Assembly: GCA_964573895.1 (NCBI GenBank)
Contig: CAZNLS010000057.1
Coordinates: 1 to 16,340, forward strand
Source: CAZNLS01 sp964573895
GTDB taxonomy: Bacteria > Acidobacteriota > Aminicenantia > UBA2199
DNA length: 16,340 nt
Reading direction: 5' to 3'
Part shown: piece by piece, positions 15,401 to 16,340 of the stretch
Layout of the letters: every line of letters starts with the position of its first letter
Numbering within the stretch: the stretch's first letter is position 1
Position numbers and translations under genes: made by a program
The notes under the pieces: model-generated
Databases searched by the model: none
What the model saw: only the letters and a program-made list of their open reading frames with translations
Told to the model about the DNA's origin: nothing

Positions 15401-16340
15401 CCTGAAACAGCTTTCCCGTCCCTGGTAACGATGACAGCTGGAATTGCTATCTTTTTTCCTACTCGGCTGTAATTCCACCTGAAGGCCGGTTTTTCAAGTC
15501 CAATGTATAATTCGTATGGCTCAACCGGTATAAATATTTTATTTTGGGTATATCTCCCGCCCTTCTCAAAAACTTTTGAGGTAATCTCGATATTGAGGGC
15601 AGACGGGACTCCGGAAATATCGGGAAGCGGCCACTTTATCTCTTTTCCCCCTGTTGCATCAAGTGTTCCGCTGAAAAGATTTTTTCTAAATTCCCTGAAG
15701 CGGATGACTTCATTAGAAAATGTATAGCCGTGATATTTCGGAAAAATTTTTAACCTATTTTTTATAACAATTCCGGATTTTGCTTTTAGATTGGCGGCAG
15801 GCGAGCCAAACAGATATGAAGAATGAATAGTGTAATTTAAAATTTTATCATTCTTCCCGAGCTCTTTTTTTGAAGGGGTCACGGTCACTTTTAACCTGTT
15901 CGGAACGACAGTCTCAATTTTTAATTTTTTATAAAATGTTTTCCCTCCGATCAGTAATTTTGCTCTCCAGTTTCCGGTCATAGAGGATCTTTCGGTCTTA
16001 AAATTAAAATTATAAAAGCCGTTTTTTGATTTTTTATTGATTTTTGTAAAAATCAGCTGGTTTTTTGGATTATAAAGTTTTAATGTCACAGGAAGATTAT
16101 CGGGAAAACTGTTCTCCTTGTTTCTTGCAATTATAGATAGATTTATCGGGTCACCCGGGCGGTATACTCCCCGTTCCGTATATATAAATGCATTTGTGTC
16201 CTTGATGTCTCCTTCCACCCCGCCGATATCGAATGATGAGAGGTTCCATCTCATCTCCAAAGGTTTTATTATACTCCTCTGCCCATCTTTTTCTCCCTCG
16301 ATAATAAATACTTTTTCTTTTATTCCTTTGAAAAGAGCGA
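12451..16340 (-). CDS. bacterial alpha-2-macroglobulin with thioester, N-terminus outside window
   Basis: At least 1295 residues of a bacterial alpha-2-macroglobulin (YfhM/MagD-like), an envelope protein thought to trap proteases that breach the outer membrane. The frame is open through the right edge, so the signal peptide and first domains are missing; the TTG at 16260 is internal. Visible in order are a macroglobulin-like domain with YTERGVYRPGD (about 16170), further beta-rich MG domains, and the alpha-2-macroglobulin domain (about 14530-14230, with ETDENGYKKITFKMPEY and LPTLPRAVGPGDTF). Next comes the thioester motif YPYGCIEQ with Cys (13834-13836) and Gln (13825-13827) intact. The helical thioester domain follows (GGLSYWPGG, WGTNYAAHFLVEAKRRGY), then a C-terminal MG10-like domain with DIRDDRVMWFFDLPGY. 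No pbpC, the common partner gene, lies downstream; an FHA membrane protein gene does. Confidence 0.93.
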   Translation of the reverse strand, partial: ALFKGIKEKVFIIEGEKDGQRSIIKPLEMRWNLSSFDIGGVEGDIKDTNAFIYTERGVYRPGDPINLSIIARNKENSFPDNLPVTLKLYNPKNQLIFTKINKKSKNGFYNFNFKTERSSMTGNWRAKLLIGGKTFYKKLKIETVVPNRLKVTVTPSKKELGKNDKILNYTIHSSYLFGSPAANLKAKSGIVIKNRLKIFPKYHGYTFSNEVIRFREFRKNLFSGTLDATGGKEIKWPLPDISGVPSALNIEITSKVFEKGGRYTQNKIFIPVEPYELYIGLEKPAFRWNYSRVGKKIAIPAVIVTRDGKAVSGRMLRYSIYRNSKYWWWEYDSVRNFKIKYKKDVNTQLVKEGTVISKDYPVPIEFSPQDSGEYFIEISESVPGGHSAGFFFSSYYWGDTPQKDSSAGTLILKTDKNKYNPGEKARISFMKPKKGTVFISIEKGSKIIMKKVYESGDKEIENGISIDITENMLPNVYASVSIIQPHSETGNDRPLRTYGTIPILVEKSSTRHKLQIFCSNEFKTGKEFSVKIKTDDKKATRFTIAVVDEGLLDLTQFKTPEPWGFFFKKQRLGITTYDLFNHVIGANKGDIYRLFSVGGEMRMAKKRFRESQLGPKKARRFKPVSLFRGPLETDENGYKKITFKMPEYIGAVRIMVVAADGNRYGKAEKIVPVKSDLMLLPTLPRAVGPGDTFDLPVTVFAMQDKVGKVNISLKTKGALEVVSTRKKTLHFNNSGEKDIIFTLKAKYMQGVGNVTIFASSKKYKTKSITELDVRASSPRIYKTTRATGSPGKKMVLKIPDDGIIGTNRASLTISLRPKLDLDNRVEWLIKYPYGCIEQTVSSAFPQLYLKEFIKSDNYRTDEIDNNINKAISRITKFSLISGGLSYWPGGKTVSFWGTNYAAHFLVEAKRRGYSVPSGLYNGIIRFLKQRSRVTSDNIMVRIHRLYILSLAGEPMIGPMNLIYENDLKTLKNIDRWMLAAAYFNSGRKEMRDKILKGSSTTVNEYKKSGITFGSRLRDRGIILDILTQFQDWNKADIIFDMITEEVSSDNWYSTQSLGYSLLALGKYISLNPDEFRKGNSPITGYVKFPDGRKKSFNFTGNPKRFPIKAGFGRNVEIFISGKTVLKKVHASMNWNGVPLISDDSDLKKNMEIKIDWFTEKGEKIDPSVLKQGSSLWCNIKVSPGIYSRNLIKNVALVQVLPAGWEIENLRITGEQIPGWIKKNRNLFKESYQDIRDDRVMWFFDLPGYSSGYDFVVKLNCITTGTFTLPSTIAESMYTDTYRARKRGKVIKVIKR

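Noticed and set aside
1..16340. Searched for CRISPR arrays, tRNA/rRNA genes, insertion sequences, phage or toxin-antitoxin genes
   Set aside because: By eye I found no spaced direct repeats, no RNA gene signatures and no transposase, integrase or toxin-antitoxin proteins.

Overview
The window is AT-rich, densely coded DNA from a Gram-negative-type (diderm) bacterium, probably an uncultured lineage assembled from metagenomic reads. A 100-base run of N inside one gene marks a scaffold join. The diderm assignment rests on a BamD-type outer-membrane assembly lipoprotein, several exported proteins and a bacterial alpha-2-macroglobulin. Genes for menaquinone synthesis (menC, menE) show naphthoquinone-based respiration. 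Recognisable promoters are of the TTGACA/TATAAT type and many genes have a clear Shine-Dalgarno sequence, which argues against Bacteroidota proper. Gene content would fit an FCB-related phylum such as Calditrichota, KSB1 or Cloacimonadota, but that placement is inference.

Layout from left to right: (1) the 3' part of menC, translationally coupled to menE, which is interrupted by the N gap, followed by a convergent hotdog thioesterase whose stop codon abuts that of menE (candidate DHNA-CoA thioesterase). (2) An exported DUF4139-type protein, then a divergent pair: a conserved four-helix membrane protein (minus) and rmuC (plus). (3) A tightly coupled minus-strand operon: a stand-alone membrane-anchored PASTA protein, ribulose-phosphate 3-epimerase, and a BamD/TPR lipoprotein, with ATGA overlaps at both junctions. 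(4) A minus-strand pair encoding an 84-residue CPYC thioredoxin-fold protein and a 76-residue two-helix membrane protein. (5) A 650-residue exported protein of unknown function behind the best promoter in the window. (6) A minus-strand operon running in from the right edge: a large alpha-2-macroglobulin with an intact CIEQ thioester motif, followed by an FHA-domain membrane protein.

How the genes fit together: menC/menE and perhaps the thioesterase serve menaquinone synthesis. The PASTA, BamD, alpha-2-macroglobulin, DUF4139 and 650-residue proteins all act at or outside the inner membrane, so much of the window concerns the cell envelope. Four convergent gene pairs end within 38 bases of each other or overlap, with no convincing intrinsic terminator. 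Two genes lacking a Shine-Dalgarno sequence have promoter-like hexamers placed so that transcription would start at or within two bases of the start codon. I found no tRNA, rRNA, CRISPR array, insertion sequence or phage gene. No clearly new multi-gene system is evident; the least explained items are the 650-residue exported protein and the alpha-2-macroglobulin/FHA operon. No gene-free stretch exceeds 300 bases.
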